Assembly (NCBI GenBank): GCA_949775045.1
Contig: OX459096.1
Span: forward strand, 29,463,475-29,527,474
Direction: 5' to 3'
Source: Metridium senile
Taxonomy: Eukaryota > Cnidaria > Anthozoa > Actiniaria > Metridiidae
DNA: 64,000 nucleotides
Shown here: in pieces, positions 33,901-44,688 of the stretch
Position numbering within the stretch: the first letter of the stretch is position 1
Layout: every line of letters begins with the position of its first letter
Made by a program: the position numbers and the translations under genes
The notes under the pieces: model-generated
Seen by the model: only the letters and a program-made list of their open reading frames with translations
Database searches by the model: none
Told to the model about the DNA's origin: nothing

Positions 33901-36900
33901 TGGGATTGAAATAATACTTAGTTTGAAAAATTGTACACGCGTCGATTAGTGAAATAAAGTGGCCTTCATCAGTTGTTACATGAAAGAAAACTCCGCGCGC
34001 TGTTTTCTTCAAAAATTTGTACAATATTACTTGCGTATATATGATTAAAAAAAAAATAGCTTTTGTACTTATTCTGCGTTTTTAGCTATTTGGATGTCGC
34101 ATATGGCGACAAAATAGGGAGAACTATAATTAAACAAAATCAAAATCATTTGAAAGTTAGCGAATAATTATACGAGTAAAACTTTTTATATGTGAAGGCT
34201 GACTATAATCTAAATGAGCTGTAGATGCTTACACGCCATACAGCAACCTCAACATATACAACCATTTCACCTAAATAACATTAACATTTGATAACGATAG
34301 TCGATATTTGTGTGAATAGTATAAATCATGTCGGTGAAGAGAGCTGAATAACTGAATTATATAATTTTTAAAACGATCATATAGGAAGCCGGAAATTGGC
34401 AAACAAACAAACGTGTTTATGATATTTTTGAAAAAAATGTAAAACATTTGGGGTATTTCAGCTGTTTCAGCTGTTTCAGCTGTTTCAGCTGTTTCAGCTG
34501 TTTCAGCTCTTTCAGTTTCAGCTTTTTATCGCGACCCGTATAGACCCGGTTTATACACCCTTCCCATAATGCAGGACGCCATTTTGAAATAATTAATGTA
34601 ACATCAAACACTGAAAATTCTGCCCATGGCATGCGCATGTATATTTCTCTGTACTTCTCACTCAACGCTTCAGGTCCTGCAGGTGTATATATACTATATT
34701 AAAAGAAGATTTTGAAGACATTCTTTAGATTAGACCTTTAACTTTTATTTGTCTATGTTCCAAATTTTAACACGTATTTTTAAAACGCAATAAATCGGCC
34801 GCAAAGAAGAAGATTCTTTAGCGGCTCCCGTCGATCCGAGCTGTACATGTCAAGGTAATTTACTGCTTTCACACTCTCAATATAATGGATTTTTTCTTTT
34901 TTTTTCTTGATCTAATATGCAAAGATATCCCGAGCTCAGTGCTCACTGTACAAAGCTGAAAATTACAAGACAATCGAGCTATGCTTTCTCTCGTGTGATG
35001 ATCATACTCGAAAAATTGCTGTCGGTGATTCAGATGTCATCAATAGAATAGTTAATTTACACCAAAACATCTATTAAATATATTGACTAATAATACTGAT
35101 AAACTGATAAAAAGATAGCTCGATCGGCTTGTACTTTTCTGACTTTGCTATGATATGCATTGAGTCAGGATAGCTCAAGAAAACAAAAAAAAATTATATT
35201 TAGAGACTGACAGCTTTCAAATTACCTTCACAGCTCCCGCTACAAATTCTTCTTCTTTGAGGCCGATTTAAGGCGTTATAAAAATACGCATTAGATTTTA
35301 GAACTTAAACAATTTAAAGTAAAAGGACAAATCTAAAGAATGTCTTCAAAATCTTCTTTAAATATCGTATATATACACCTGCAGGACCTGAAGCGCTGAG
35401 TGAAAAGTACAGAGAAATACACATGCATGGGAAGACCTTTCAGCGTTTGACGTGACAAGTAATTAATTCAAAATGGCGTCCCGCATTATGGGAAGGGTGT
35501 ATAGACCCTGTATAGACAGGGTCAAAGATGTTCTGCAAGATTGGTGAAGATAAGCTAGTATAAAAATTTCCCTCGCGTCTGGTTTTTACGGCTAGTTACT
35601 CTGACTGATTACAGCTCTGGATAATCAAAGGATATCAAATTGTTACGAAAATAAAAAAATCAACAAATGAAAATAAATAATAAAAAATAAACAGCACTTC
35701 TATCTTGACAAATAGTTTTCCGGCTTGCACTATAAGATACAAAGATACAAAACGTACGTCAAACAGAACGTCAAGACATTGCAAATGCCTGAATGCCATG
35801 ACATTGACATAGATCGTATTTCAGCTTTGAGATCTGATATGCTTGTATCTTTGTATCTCGTTATAGTGCAAGCCAAAGAAATGAGCATGTTTACTTCACA
35901 AACGGAAATCAAGTCTATTTTACATGACCTTCAAAGGTCAAGTAAACAATGCAGCATATCTTGCTTTATTCAGTCAGAAAGCGTATTCACCTTACCCAAT
36001 GTGAAATAAACCAAAAATATTTATCAGTTTTGAACTTCTGATGCTGCTTTTAGATAAATTATAGATCGAAATTTCTTGATCTCACTTGCCTGAAATAGCC
36101 GTTTGTAATTAGAGCTACTCGTTACAGCTCAAGCTACCGTTGGTCTGTTCAATATTGACATGTCACAATATAGCTAACAACAGCCAATGAGATTTCACCT
36201 CGTCGCTCTCGACCAATGGGAATTTCGCGCACGGAATCCGTGCGCAAAATTATGGAAAATCAAGGGTCTTCGTAGCCTCCTCCGCAGGCAACTTTTTTCA
36301 CTTTTGGGCTTCCTTTTTTGAGAAGCGAGTCGAAGAGAGACTGCGACTGGGAGCTAACAAAAAAAATGCTCCTCTCTTCGCTCGTCCCTCACTCTCGGCC
36401 CCAATCCTTCTCTCGGAAATCCCACAGGAAACCCAAAGGAATCCCAAAAGAGAAAAAGGAGTAGCCTGCGGAGGAGGCTAGGGTCTTCGCTGCAGGCCCT
36501 CCCTTCTTCTCTTCCTCTCCCCAATCCCCCTCCCCTCCCCTCCGCTCCTTTCTCCCTAGGGCCGAGCTACGCAGGCTATCAAAAAATTGTTCTTTCAGTT
36601 CCAATTCAGCAACCATTAAAAATATATATTTTTAATTATTAGGATATTAAAATATCTTAATTGTTTTCGACAAGTTTCAAGAAGTTTGTGTAACTGCCCA
36701 AACACATGTGAGCCGTTGAGTGAACCGGTATGCGGTAGTGATAACAAGACATACACAAACTTGTGTACCATGCTACGTTCCAACTGTAAGAAGACCAATC
36801 AAGTCAAAGTGAAGCATTTTGGGAAATGTAGGAATAACCCAGCCAAAGTGAGGTAAGTCGTCATTGAAATATATCAAAGATATGCCTATTGTTCTGTTGC

Positions 36901-37832
36901 AATCTCAACCTGTTAAAAAAGGAAAAAAATCTCGCGCGCTAATCAAAGTCTTTTGTTACTTCTCACCTACAATACCATATACACCTACTTGCCAGAAAGT
37001 TGTCATACGAAAAAAGAACATTTGTATTTAGTGTGCTAGGAATAAATTAAAAGTACAAAATAAAGAGTTCAGCTTCAGTGATCATCTTTTGTACTTTTAA
37101 TTTATTCCTTACCAACTAAATACAAATGTTCTTTTTCGTATGACAACGTTCTTGCAAGTAGGTGTATGAAATGGAATTGTTTTCAAGATTTCATATGCAT
37201 ACGGTATTTCTGATACGATATACACCAATTTCAAGGAGAAAAGAAAACTAAACATGGGTTTGACTCAGTGAGTTCCACTGAAAAGCCAAATTTTTCTCAG
37301 TTTTCGAACCCATATTGTAAAGCGAGACGTTATTAAATCAGTATGGTTCGTAAAAAGAACGTTAAGCCTAGAACGCGGATAGCATATAAAAAACCCGTTC
37401 AGGTTCGTCTGCGAATCAGCGACATAAATTTTGTTCTAGACCAGAAACGTACTAGACCTAACCTGGGTTTGCGTTCGTCTGCATGCCTTATATAATAGCA
37501 AAACATTTTCAATTGCTCTTTATAGCTTTCTTTTGCATCTCAAATTTTAACTTTTTTTCCCAACTGTTTTTCTTCGCATATCCCTGAGCAATGTATGCTG
37601 AGTCTCTTCGTGCGTTTGCCGCCATGTTTGTGGATTCAAATCCCTCTATTCCGTAGACTGCCGACAAGTGAAGGCTGTTTTCTTTTTTTGCTGTTTTCTT
37701 TTTGTAATTTCTTATCATAATTTTCTTGACCGTTGGATGCATGTGTAGTCATTGTTCTTTTTGCCTTTCAGTGATGAAAACTGCCTACGTATTGGACGAA
37801 GAAAATATCTGAAATGTAAAATACCAAAATAA
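27932..37832 (+). CDS. Small secreted protein with one Kazal domain, 95 aa (first exon tentative)
   Basis: Exons are 27932-27980, 36675-36852 and 37772-37832, phase-compatible, 95 codons. Exon 1 encodes a signal-peptide-like start, [17 protein letters not shown]. Exon 2 encodes a Kazal domain (about residues 22-68): CNCPNTC, then [15 protein letters not shown], a further Cys 7 residues on, and GKC. The C28-x7-C36-x10-C47 spacing is the Kazal signature. The short last exon adds two cysteines (80, 91) in a basic tail. Kazal domains inhibit serine proteases outside the cell or form modules of larger matrix proteins. The domain exon and the last exon (GTAAGT donor, TTTCAG acceptor) are well supported. 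Linking exon 1 across an 8.7-kb repeat-filled intron is inference from phase and the signal peptide; extra exons may be missed. Target protease unknown. Confidence 0.62.
27997..28209. mobile_element. 213-bp foldback MITE
   Basis: AATACTCCAGTTTCGAGATC continues to CTCAGTGTTAGCCTCAA and is repeated in inversion, ending at 28209. It lies 16 bp after the proposed first exon of the Kazal gene. Confidence 0.83.
28210..28915. other. Intronic/intergenic, nothing recognised
   Basis: This AT-rich sequence has only short chance-level frames and no repeat boundary that I can define. Confidence 0.4.
28916..29285. repeat. 28-bp tandem repeat, about 13 copies
   Basis: The unit is TAATGACTTTCATCTTTTGT plus TCCAAAAG, with variants (GCTTC, GTTCA) and occasional 29-bp units. 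Confidence 0.92.
29481..29667. mobile_element. MITE, copy 1 of 2 (CGTCTACACG family)
   Basis: Outer ends are related to AGACCCCGTCTACAC. Internal GAAACCGCATACTTTTTGAT and CCACACGAATCCAGTGAATC are shared with the copy at 38048-38252. Confidence 0.78.
30132..30252. repeat. Dispersed repeat, copy 3 of 3 (inverted)
   Basis: It is the reverse complement of the 6498-6633 family: CAATTTTCTTTGTT, CCAATGGTTGGTTG, CAAAACCATAACGAAATA, GTCACTGTA, CACCTATA. The left end is diverged. Confidence 0.6.
30576..30695 (-). repeat. Purine-rich element, uninterrupted copy
   Basis: It runs from AGCCTGCGTAGC through a GGGGAGGGG-rich body to GGCCTGCAGCGAAGACCC and TTGATTTTCCA. The same element occurs inverted at about 36253-36585, where a MITE has split it. 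Here CGAAGACCC (30673-30681) is single-copy, the empty site. Confidence 0.8.
30708..32872. repeat. Inverted-repeat pair (about 300-bp arms) around a retrotransposon relic
   Basis: The left arm 30708-31005 and right arm 32563-32872 are inverted copies. Each has a GCATGTTGTAAAACC edge, a ladder of AAAACCTGGACTGAGA and AACCTGGACTGTTGTA units, an AATAATAATAAACG stretch, and ACTCAAACATGTAACTT or its complement. The 1.56-kb loop holds a minus-strand LINE fragment. Confidence 0.85.
31165..32095 (-). mobile_element. Non-LTR retrotransposon relic (CR1/L2/RTE-X-like ORF2 C-terminus)
   Basis: On the minus strand the decayed frame gives [69 protein letters not shown], and [19 protein letters not shown]. 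This is the standard order downstream of the reverse-transcriptase catalytic core. The 3' UTR matches 9720-9990. Frameshifts and stops make it inactive; the clade call is tentative. Confidence 0.85.
33057..35874. repeat. Nested inverted-repeat complex (A B B' C C' A')
   Basis: Outer arms A 33057-33446 and A' 35511-35874 are inverted copies starting GGGCTTGCACTATAACGAG. Inside, B 33448-33555 pairs with B' 34425-34545 (GTCGCGATAAAAAGCTGAAA plus 9-bp ladders). C 34546-34830 pairs with C' 35225-35510 (around CCCTTCCCATAATGCAGG). Loops are about 870 and 390 bp. No coding sequence seen. Confidence 0.85.
36253..36585 (+). repeat. Pyrimidine-rich element split by a MITE
   Basis: It is the inverted relative of 30576-30695, from TGGAAAATCAAGGGTCTTCG to GAGCTACGCAGGCTA. 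It is interrupted at GGGTCTTCG by the element at 36273-36480. Confidence 0.8.
36273..36480. mobile_element. MITE with exact 9-bp target duplication
   Basis: The inverted ends are TAGCCTCCTCCGCAGGC and GCCTGCGGAGGAGGCTA, flanked by GGGTCTTCG at 36264-36272 and 36481-36489. It is the second member of the 850-1021 family. The uninterrupted host repeat at 30576-30695 proves the duplication. Confidence 0.92.
36980..37167. mobile_element. 188-bp foldback in Kazal gene intron 2
   Basis: ATACACCTACTTGC, GTCATACGAAAAAAGAACAT and TTTAATTTATTCC-type segments occur in inverted order on each side of a centre near 37070. Confidence 0.78.
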
Positions 37833-38047
37833 ATCAAGTACAAGTCATCATGGCTTGTTTCTAAATACAGCTAAATTAAGTAGATGTCGCTTGTTTAAAT
37901 TGTGAATACAAACAAATTTAAATACATGTTGTAGTTTTTCTTTTAATTTAAAAGCGGAGGAAAGATGTAATTTGGAAACCACTCTCTTTTGTTTAACACT
38001 GTGTGCTTCTTGAAGTCTGATATTAAAGACCTGATAAACAGGAAACT

Positions 38048-38252
38048 CAGACCCCGTCTACACGGATCCGGATACTTTTGAAACCGCATACTTTTTGATG
38101 CGAATCGGCCTATCGTCCACACGAATCCAGTGAATCCGGTCACCGAAACCGCATACTTTAATTTCACTTGAATCCTCCGGATACGCGGATTCGTGTGGAC
38201 GCAAATATTTTGATGCGGTTTCAAACGGATCGGATACGTGTAGACGAGGCCT
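38048..38252. mobile_element. MITE, copy 2 of 2 (CGTCTACACG family)
   Basis: The ends are AGACCCCGTCTACACGG and CGTGTAGACGAGGCCT. The interior matches 29481-29667, sharing GAAACCGCATACTTTTTGAT, ATGCGAATCGGCCTAT and CCACACGAATCCAGTGAATC. Confidence 0.82.
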
Positions 38253-38821
38253 CAATCATCACACAGCTCAGTGGAAGTTTCACACGATGCAACCTCGTTT
38301 CCAGGGCCCTATCTGATTAGGTGTATGTAGCGTCCGCCATTTTGAAAATAGCGACAGTTTTGGCCCTTGGTAGATGATTCCTGTAAATATATGACTTCTT
38401 GTTGTTTTATTTTACTGGAAATCTGTTCTTTTTTATCACACTCTTATGTTCGTTTAACAACATTCTTGTAACTATTAATCTTCACATAGAAAAGAAATAT
38501 TATTTCAACGAATCGTGTAACGGTCTTTCGGGCATTGTCAAGATACCCCAAAAAGTTCATGTAATTTCTCAAATGAAAAACATGCCTATGCAGAATAAAA
38601 TTTTGATTTTTTCCTCGAATATTGATGTAAGCATAAATTATTTAGAAATCAAAGAGAGATTTCCCGTTGAAAATGGAGGGGAAACAAGAAATTATATATT
38701 AAGTGAGTTTACTTTAAAAGATAACTTTACGTTTTTCTAAATGAAAAAAAAAATAAATAAAAAACTCGAATATGATTGGCTTAGCGCACAGGCAGACTAA
38801 AGAGGGCTACCCTGGATGCCA

Positions 38822-41800
38822 GGGGTTTGATTAACAAAGCCAGGGCAAGCGCAGGAATATTAGAGATAGCAAAGCAAGGGCATACGCAGGAATATTAGAG
38901 GTAACAAAGCGATGGTATGCGCAAGAATATTAGCGGTAGCAAATAGAGGGTATGCGCAGGAATATTAAGAGTTGCAAAGAGAGGACATACGCAGGAATAT
39001 TAGCGGTAACAAAGAGAGGGCAATCGCAGGAATACTAGCGGTAGTAAAGACAGGGCATGCGCAGGATTATTACAGGTAGCAAAAACAGGCCATGCGCAGG
39101 AATATTAGCGGTAGCAAAGCGAGGGCATGCACAGGAATATATCAAGGGTTGCAAAGAAAAGGGTAGCAAAGAAAAGGCATGCGCAGGAATATTAGCGGTA
39201 GCAAAGAGAGAGCATGCGCAGGAATATTAGAGGTAGAAAAGCGAGGGCATGCGCAGGAATATTAGCGGTAGCACAGTAAAAGCATGCGCTGAAATATTAG
39301 CGGTAGAAAAGCGAGGGCATGCGCAGGAATATTAGAGGTAGCAAAGTAAAAGATAAGCAGGAATATTAGCGGTAGCAAAGCTAGTGCATGCACAGGATTA
39401 TTATAGGTAACAAAGCGAGGGCATGCGCACGAATATTAGCGGTAGAAAAGCGAGGGTATGCGCAGGAATATAAGCGGTTGCAAAGCAAGGGCATGCGCAG
39501 GAATGTTAGCGGTAGCACAGTAAAAGCATGCGCAGGAATATTAGCGGTAGCAAAGCGAGGGCATGCACAGGAATATTAGAGGTAGAAAAGCGAGGGCATG
39601 CGCAGGAATATAAGCGGTTGCAAAGCGAGGGCATGCGCAGGAATATTAGCGGTAGCAAAGAGAGAGCATGCGCAGGAATATTAGCGGTAGAAAAGCGAGG
39701 GAATGCGAAGGAATATTATAGGTAACAAAGCGAGGTCATGCACAGGAATATAAGCGATTGCAAAGCAAGGGCATGCGCAGGAATATTAGCGGTAGCAAAG
39801 AGAGAGCATGCGCAGGAATATTAGCGGTAGAAAAGCGAGGGCATGCGCAGGAATATTATAGGTAACAAAGCGAGGTCATGCGCAGGAATATAAGCGATTG
39901 CAAAGCGAGGGCGTGCGCAGGAATATAAGCGGTTGCAAAGCGAGGGCATGCGAAGGAATATAAGCGGTTGCAAAATGAGGGCATGCGCATGAATATTAGC
40001 GGTAGCAAATAAAGGGCATGCGCAGGAATACCAAGGGTTGCAAAGAAAAGGCATGCGCAGCAATATTATAGGTAACAAAGCGAGGTCATGCGCAGGAATA
40101 TAAGCGATTGCAAAGCGAGGGCATGCGCAGGAATATTAGCGGTAGCACAGTAAAAGCATGCGCAGGAATATTAGCGGTAGCAAGGTAAAATCATGCGCAG
40201 GAATACTAGCGGTAGCAAAGAAAGAGCATACGCAGGAATATTAGCGGTAGAAAAGCGAGGGCATGCGCAGGAATATTAGAGGTAGAAAAGCGAGGGCATG
40301 CGCAGGAATATAAGCGGTTGCAAAGCGAGGGCATGCGCAGGAATATTAGCGGTAGCACAGTAGAAGCATGTGTAGGAATATTAGCGGTAAAAAAGCGAGG
40401 GCTTAAGCAGGAATATTAGCGGTAGCACAGTAAAAGCATGCGCAGGATTATTACAGGTAGCAGAAAGAGGGTATGCGCAGGAATATTAGTGGTAGCAAAG
40501 AAAGAGCATGCGCAGGAATATCAAGGGTTGCAAAGAAAAGGCATGCGCAGGAATATAAGCGGTAGCAAAGAGAGGGCATGCGCAGGAATATTAGCGGTAG
40601 CAAAGAGAGGGCATAAGCAGGAATATTAGCGGTTGCAAAGCGAGGGGATGCGCAGGAATATTAGCGGTAGCACAGAAAAAGCATGCTCAGGAATATTAGC
40701 AGTAGCAAAGCGAGCGCATGCGCAAGAATATTAGTGGTAGCAAAGTAAAAGATAAGCAGGAATATTAGCGGTAGTAAAGCTAGTGCATGCCCAGGATTAT
40801 TATAGGTAACAAAGCGAGGACATGCGCAGGAATATTAGCGGTAGCAAAGTAAAATCATGCGCAGGAATACTAGCGGAAGCAAAGAGAGGGCATGCGAAGG
40901 ATTATTACAGGTAGCAAAAAGAGGGCATGCGTAGGAATACCAAGGGTTGCAAAGAAAAGGCATGCGCAGGAATATTAGCGGTAGCAAAGAAAGGGCATGC
41001 GCAGGAATATTAGAGGTAGCAAAAAGGTGGCATGCGCAGGAATATTAGTGGTAGCAAAGCGAGGGCATGCGCAGGAATATTAAAAGTAGAAAAGCGAGGG
41101 CATGCGAAGGAATATAAGCGGTTGCAAAGCGAGGGCATGCGCAGGAATATTAGCGGTACAAAAGCGAGGGCATGCGCAGGAATATTAAAAGTAGAAAAGC
41201 GAGGGCATGCGAAGGAATATTAGCGGTAGCAAAGACAGGGCATGCGCAGGAATATTAGAGGAAGCAAAAAGAAGGCATGCGCAGGAATATTAGCGGTAGT
41301 AAAGCGAGGGCATGCGCAGGAATATTTAAAGTAGAAAAGTCAGGGCATGCGCAGGAGTATTAGCGGTAGCAAAGAGAGAGCATGCACAGGAATATTAGCG
41401 GTAGAAAAGCGAGGGCATGCGCAGGAATATTATAGGTAACAAAGCGAGGTCACGCGCAGGAATATAAGCGATTGCAAAGCGAGGGTATGCGCAGAAATAC
41501 AAGCGGTTGCAAAGCGAGGGCATGCGCAGAAATATAAGCGGTGGCAAAAAGAGATTATGCGCAGGAATATTAGCGGTAGCACAGTAAAAGCATGCGCAGG
41601 AATATTAGCAGTAGCAAAGTAAAAGATAAGCAGGAATATTAGCGGTAGTAAAGCTAGTGCATGCGCAGGAATATTATAGGTAACAAAGCGATTGCAAAGC
41701 AAGGGCATGCGCAGGAATATTAGCGGTAGCACAGTAAAAGCATGCGCAGGAATATTAGCGGTAGCAAGGTAAAATCATGCGCAGGAATACTAGCGGTAGC

Positions 41801-44555
41801 AAAGAAAGAGCATACGCAGGAATATTAGCGGTAGAAAAGCTAGTGCATGCGCAGGAATATTAAGGTAACAAAGCGAGGTCATGCGCAGGAATATAAGCGA
41901 TTGCAAAACGAGGGCATGCGCAGGAATATTAGCGGTAGCACAGTAAAAGCATGCGCAGGAATATTAGCGGTAGCAAGGTAAAATCATGCGCAGGAATACT
42001 AGCGGTAGCAAAGAAAGGGCATGCGCAGGAATATTAGAGGTAGCAAAAAGGTGGCATGCGCAGGAATATTAGTGGTAGCAAAGCGAGGGCATGCGCAGGA
42101 ATATTAAAAGTAGAAAAGCGAGGGCATGCGAAGGAATATAAGCGGTTGCAAAGCGAGGGCATCCGCAGGAATATTAGCGGTAGTACAGTAAAAGATAAAC
42201 AGGAATATTAGCTGTAGCAAAGCTAGTGCATGCACAGGATTATTATAGGTAACAAAGCGAGGGCATGCGCAGGAATATTAGCGGTAGAAAAGAGAGGGCA
42301 TGCGCAGGAAAATTAAAAGTAGAAAAGCTAGGGCATGCGAAGGAATATAAGCGGTTGCAAAGAGAGGGCATGCGCAGGAATATTAGAGGAAGCAAAAAGA
42401 AGGCATGCGCAGGAATATTAGAGGAAGCAAAAAGAAGGCATGCGCAGGAATATTAGCGGTAGTAAAGCGAGGGCATGCGCAGGAATATTTAAAGTAGAAA
42501 AGTCAGGGCATGCGCAGGAGTATTAGCGGTAGCAAAGAGAGAGCATTGCCGGATTTCAAACCGTTAGGGGCTGGGGCGAATTGCCCTATACTTTGCCAAA
42601 CAAGATTTTATTTACATAATCAGAGAAACCTTGTCTAGCTTTACAATGTCTTGAAGTTTGGTGTTGATTGGTTTAATATTGCATGAGATACAGCTATTGA
42701 CGTTTGTAAAGAAATGTATGGGAAATGTCAAAAACCGGACAACTTGACCAACTTGTCCGGTTTTCCATACATTTCTTCATAAATTTTCAAGTTTTTGAAT
42801 TGCTGTATTTCACACAATATTAAACCAATCAACACCAAACTTCAGGATTTTGTAAAGCTTGACAAGGTTTCTCTGATTATGTAAATAAAGTCTTGTTTGG
42901 CAAAGTATAAGGCGATTCGCCCCAGCCCTAACGGTTTGAAATCCGGCAATGCACAGGAATATTAGCGGTAGAAAAGCGAGGGCATGCGCAGGAATATCAT
43001 AGGTAACAAAGCGAGGTCATGCGCAGGAATATAAGCGATTGCAAAGCGAGGGCATGCGCAGAAATACAAGCGGTTGCAAAGCGAGGGCATGCGCAGGAAT
43101 ATAAGCGGTGGCAAAAAGAGATTATGCGCAGGAATATTAGCGGTAGCACAGTAAAAGCATGCGCAGGAATATTAGCAGTAGCAAAGTAAAAGATAAGCAG
43201 GAATATTAGCGGTAGTAAAGCTAGTACATGCGCAGGAATATTATAGGTAGTAAAGCTAGTGCATGCGCAGGAATATTATAGGTAGTAAAGCTAGTGCATG
43301 CGCAGGAATATTATAGGTAACAAAGCGATTGCAAAGCATGGGCATGCGCAGGAATATTAGCGGTAGCACAGTAAAAGCATGCGCAGGAATATTATAGGTA
43401 GTAAAGCTAGTGCATGCGCAGGAATATTATAGGTAGTAAAGCTAGTACATGCGCAGGAATATTATAGGTAGTAAAGCTAGTGCATGCGCAGGAATATTAT
43501 AGGTAGTAAAGCTAGTGCATGCGCAGGAATATTATAGGTAGTAAAGCTAGTGCATGCGCAGGAATATTATAGGTAACAAAGCGATTGCAAAGCATGGGCA
43601 TGCGCAGGAATATTAGCGGTAGCACAGTAAAAGCATGCGCAGGAATATTAGCGGTAGCAAGGTAAAATCATGCGCAGGAATACTAGCGGTAGCAAAGAAA
43701 GAGCATACGCAGGAATATTAGCGGTAGAAAAGCTAGTGCATGCGCAGGAATATTATAGGTAACAAAGCGAGGTCATGCGCAGGAATATAAGCGATTGCAA
43801 AGCGAGGGCATGCGCAGGAATATTAGCGGTAGCACAGTAAAAGCATGCGCAGGAATATTAGCGGTAGCAAGGTAAAATCATGCGCAGGAATACTAGCGGT
43901 AGCAAAGAAAGAGCATACGCAGGAATATTAGCGGTAGAAAAGCGAGGGCATGCGCAGGAATATTAGAGGTAGAAAAGCGAGGGCATGCGCAGGAATATAA
44001 GCGGTTGCAAAGCGAGGGCATGCGCAGGAATATTAGCGGTAGCACAGTAGAAGCATGCGTAGGAATATTAAATATTAGCGGTAAAAAAGCGAGGGCTTAA
44101 GCAGGAATATTAGCGGTAGCACAGTAAAAGCATGCGCAGGATTATTACAGGTAGCAGAAAGAGGGTATGCGCAGGAATATTAGTGGTAGCAAAGAAAGAA
44201 CATGCGCAGGAATATCAAGGGTTGCAAAGAAAAGGCATGCGCAGGAATATAAGCGGTAGCAAAGAGAGGGCATGCGCAGGAATATTAGCGGTAGCAAAGA
44301 GAGGGCATAAGCAGGAATATTAGCGGTAGCAAAGCGAGAGCATACGCAGGAATATTAGCGGTAGCACAGTAAAAGCATGCGCAGGAATATTAGCGATAGC
44401 AAAGTAAAAGATTAGCAGGAATATTAGCGGTAGTAATGCGCAGGATTATTATAGGTAACAAAGCGAGGTGATGCGCAGGAATAATAGCGGTAGCAAAGGT
44501 AAGACATGCGCAGGAATATTAGCGGCTGCAAAGTGAGGGCGCGCATGCGCTGGAA
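38822..44555. repeat. 5.7-kb tandem array of a 35-bp unit, about 150 copies
   Basis: The unit reads GCATGCGCAGGAATATTAGC followed by GGTAGCAAAGCGAGG. Copies differ at a few positions, and blocks of several units recur as higher-order repeats: 40438-40629 and 44132-44323 encode identical frames, and 41255-41560 matches 42405-43140 apart from an insert. There are no spacers, so it is not a CRISPR array. Open frames of about 60-100 codons arise because three 35-bp units make 105 bp. The array is interrupted at 42547-42948. Confidence 0.95.
42547..42948. mobile_element. 402-bp palindromic MITE inside the 35-bp array
   Basis: The ends are TGCCGGATTTCAAACCG and its complement. Arms of about 170 bp contain AATCAGAGAAACCTTGTC and TTTGCCAAACAAGA-type segments. 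It is flanked by AT (42545-42546, 42949-42950). The matching array segment near 41380 reads AGAGCATGCACAGG uninterrupted, an empty site inside the window. Confidence 0.9.
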
Positions 44556-44598
44556 TATCATTGTTCCATATATCATAATATATTAAATCATTGCCTAC

Positions 44599-44688
44599 CT
44601 CCATCTCCTGTTCCAACCACGATCCTTCGATGACAGTATATCCAGCTTCTTTGCACAAAACCAAGTAACGGTAAGGATACACAAACAA
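44599..44688 (-). other. Possible orphan exon, 30 codons, minus strand
   Basis: On the minus strand an acceptor (ACTTTTAG) and a donor (GAG then GTAGGC) enclose exactly 30 open codons, including EAGYTVIEGSWLEQEME. It does not look like repeat translation, and it lies just outside the 35-bp array. I do not recognise the family, and no partner exon was identified. It could be a gene fragment carried by a mobile element, or chance. Confidence 0.25.

Noticed and set aside
39388..44323. Several 60-100-codon frames resembling a repeated basic peptide
   Set aside because: The 35-bp units translate to similar peptides every three units. Frames start and stop wherever a unit variant occurs, and there is no consistent start or domain.
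38822..44555. CRISPR-like regularity of a short repeat
   Set aside because: Units are directly adjacent with no unique spacers, there are no cas genes, and the genome is eukaryotic.
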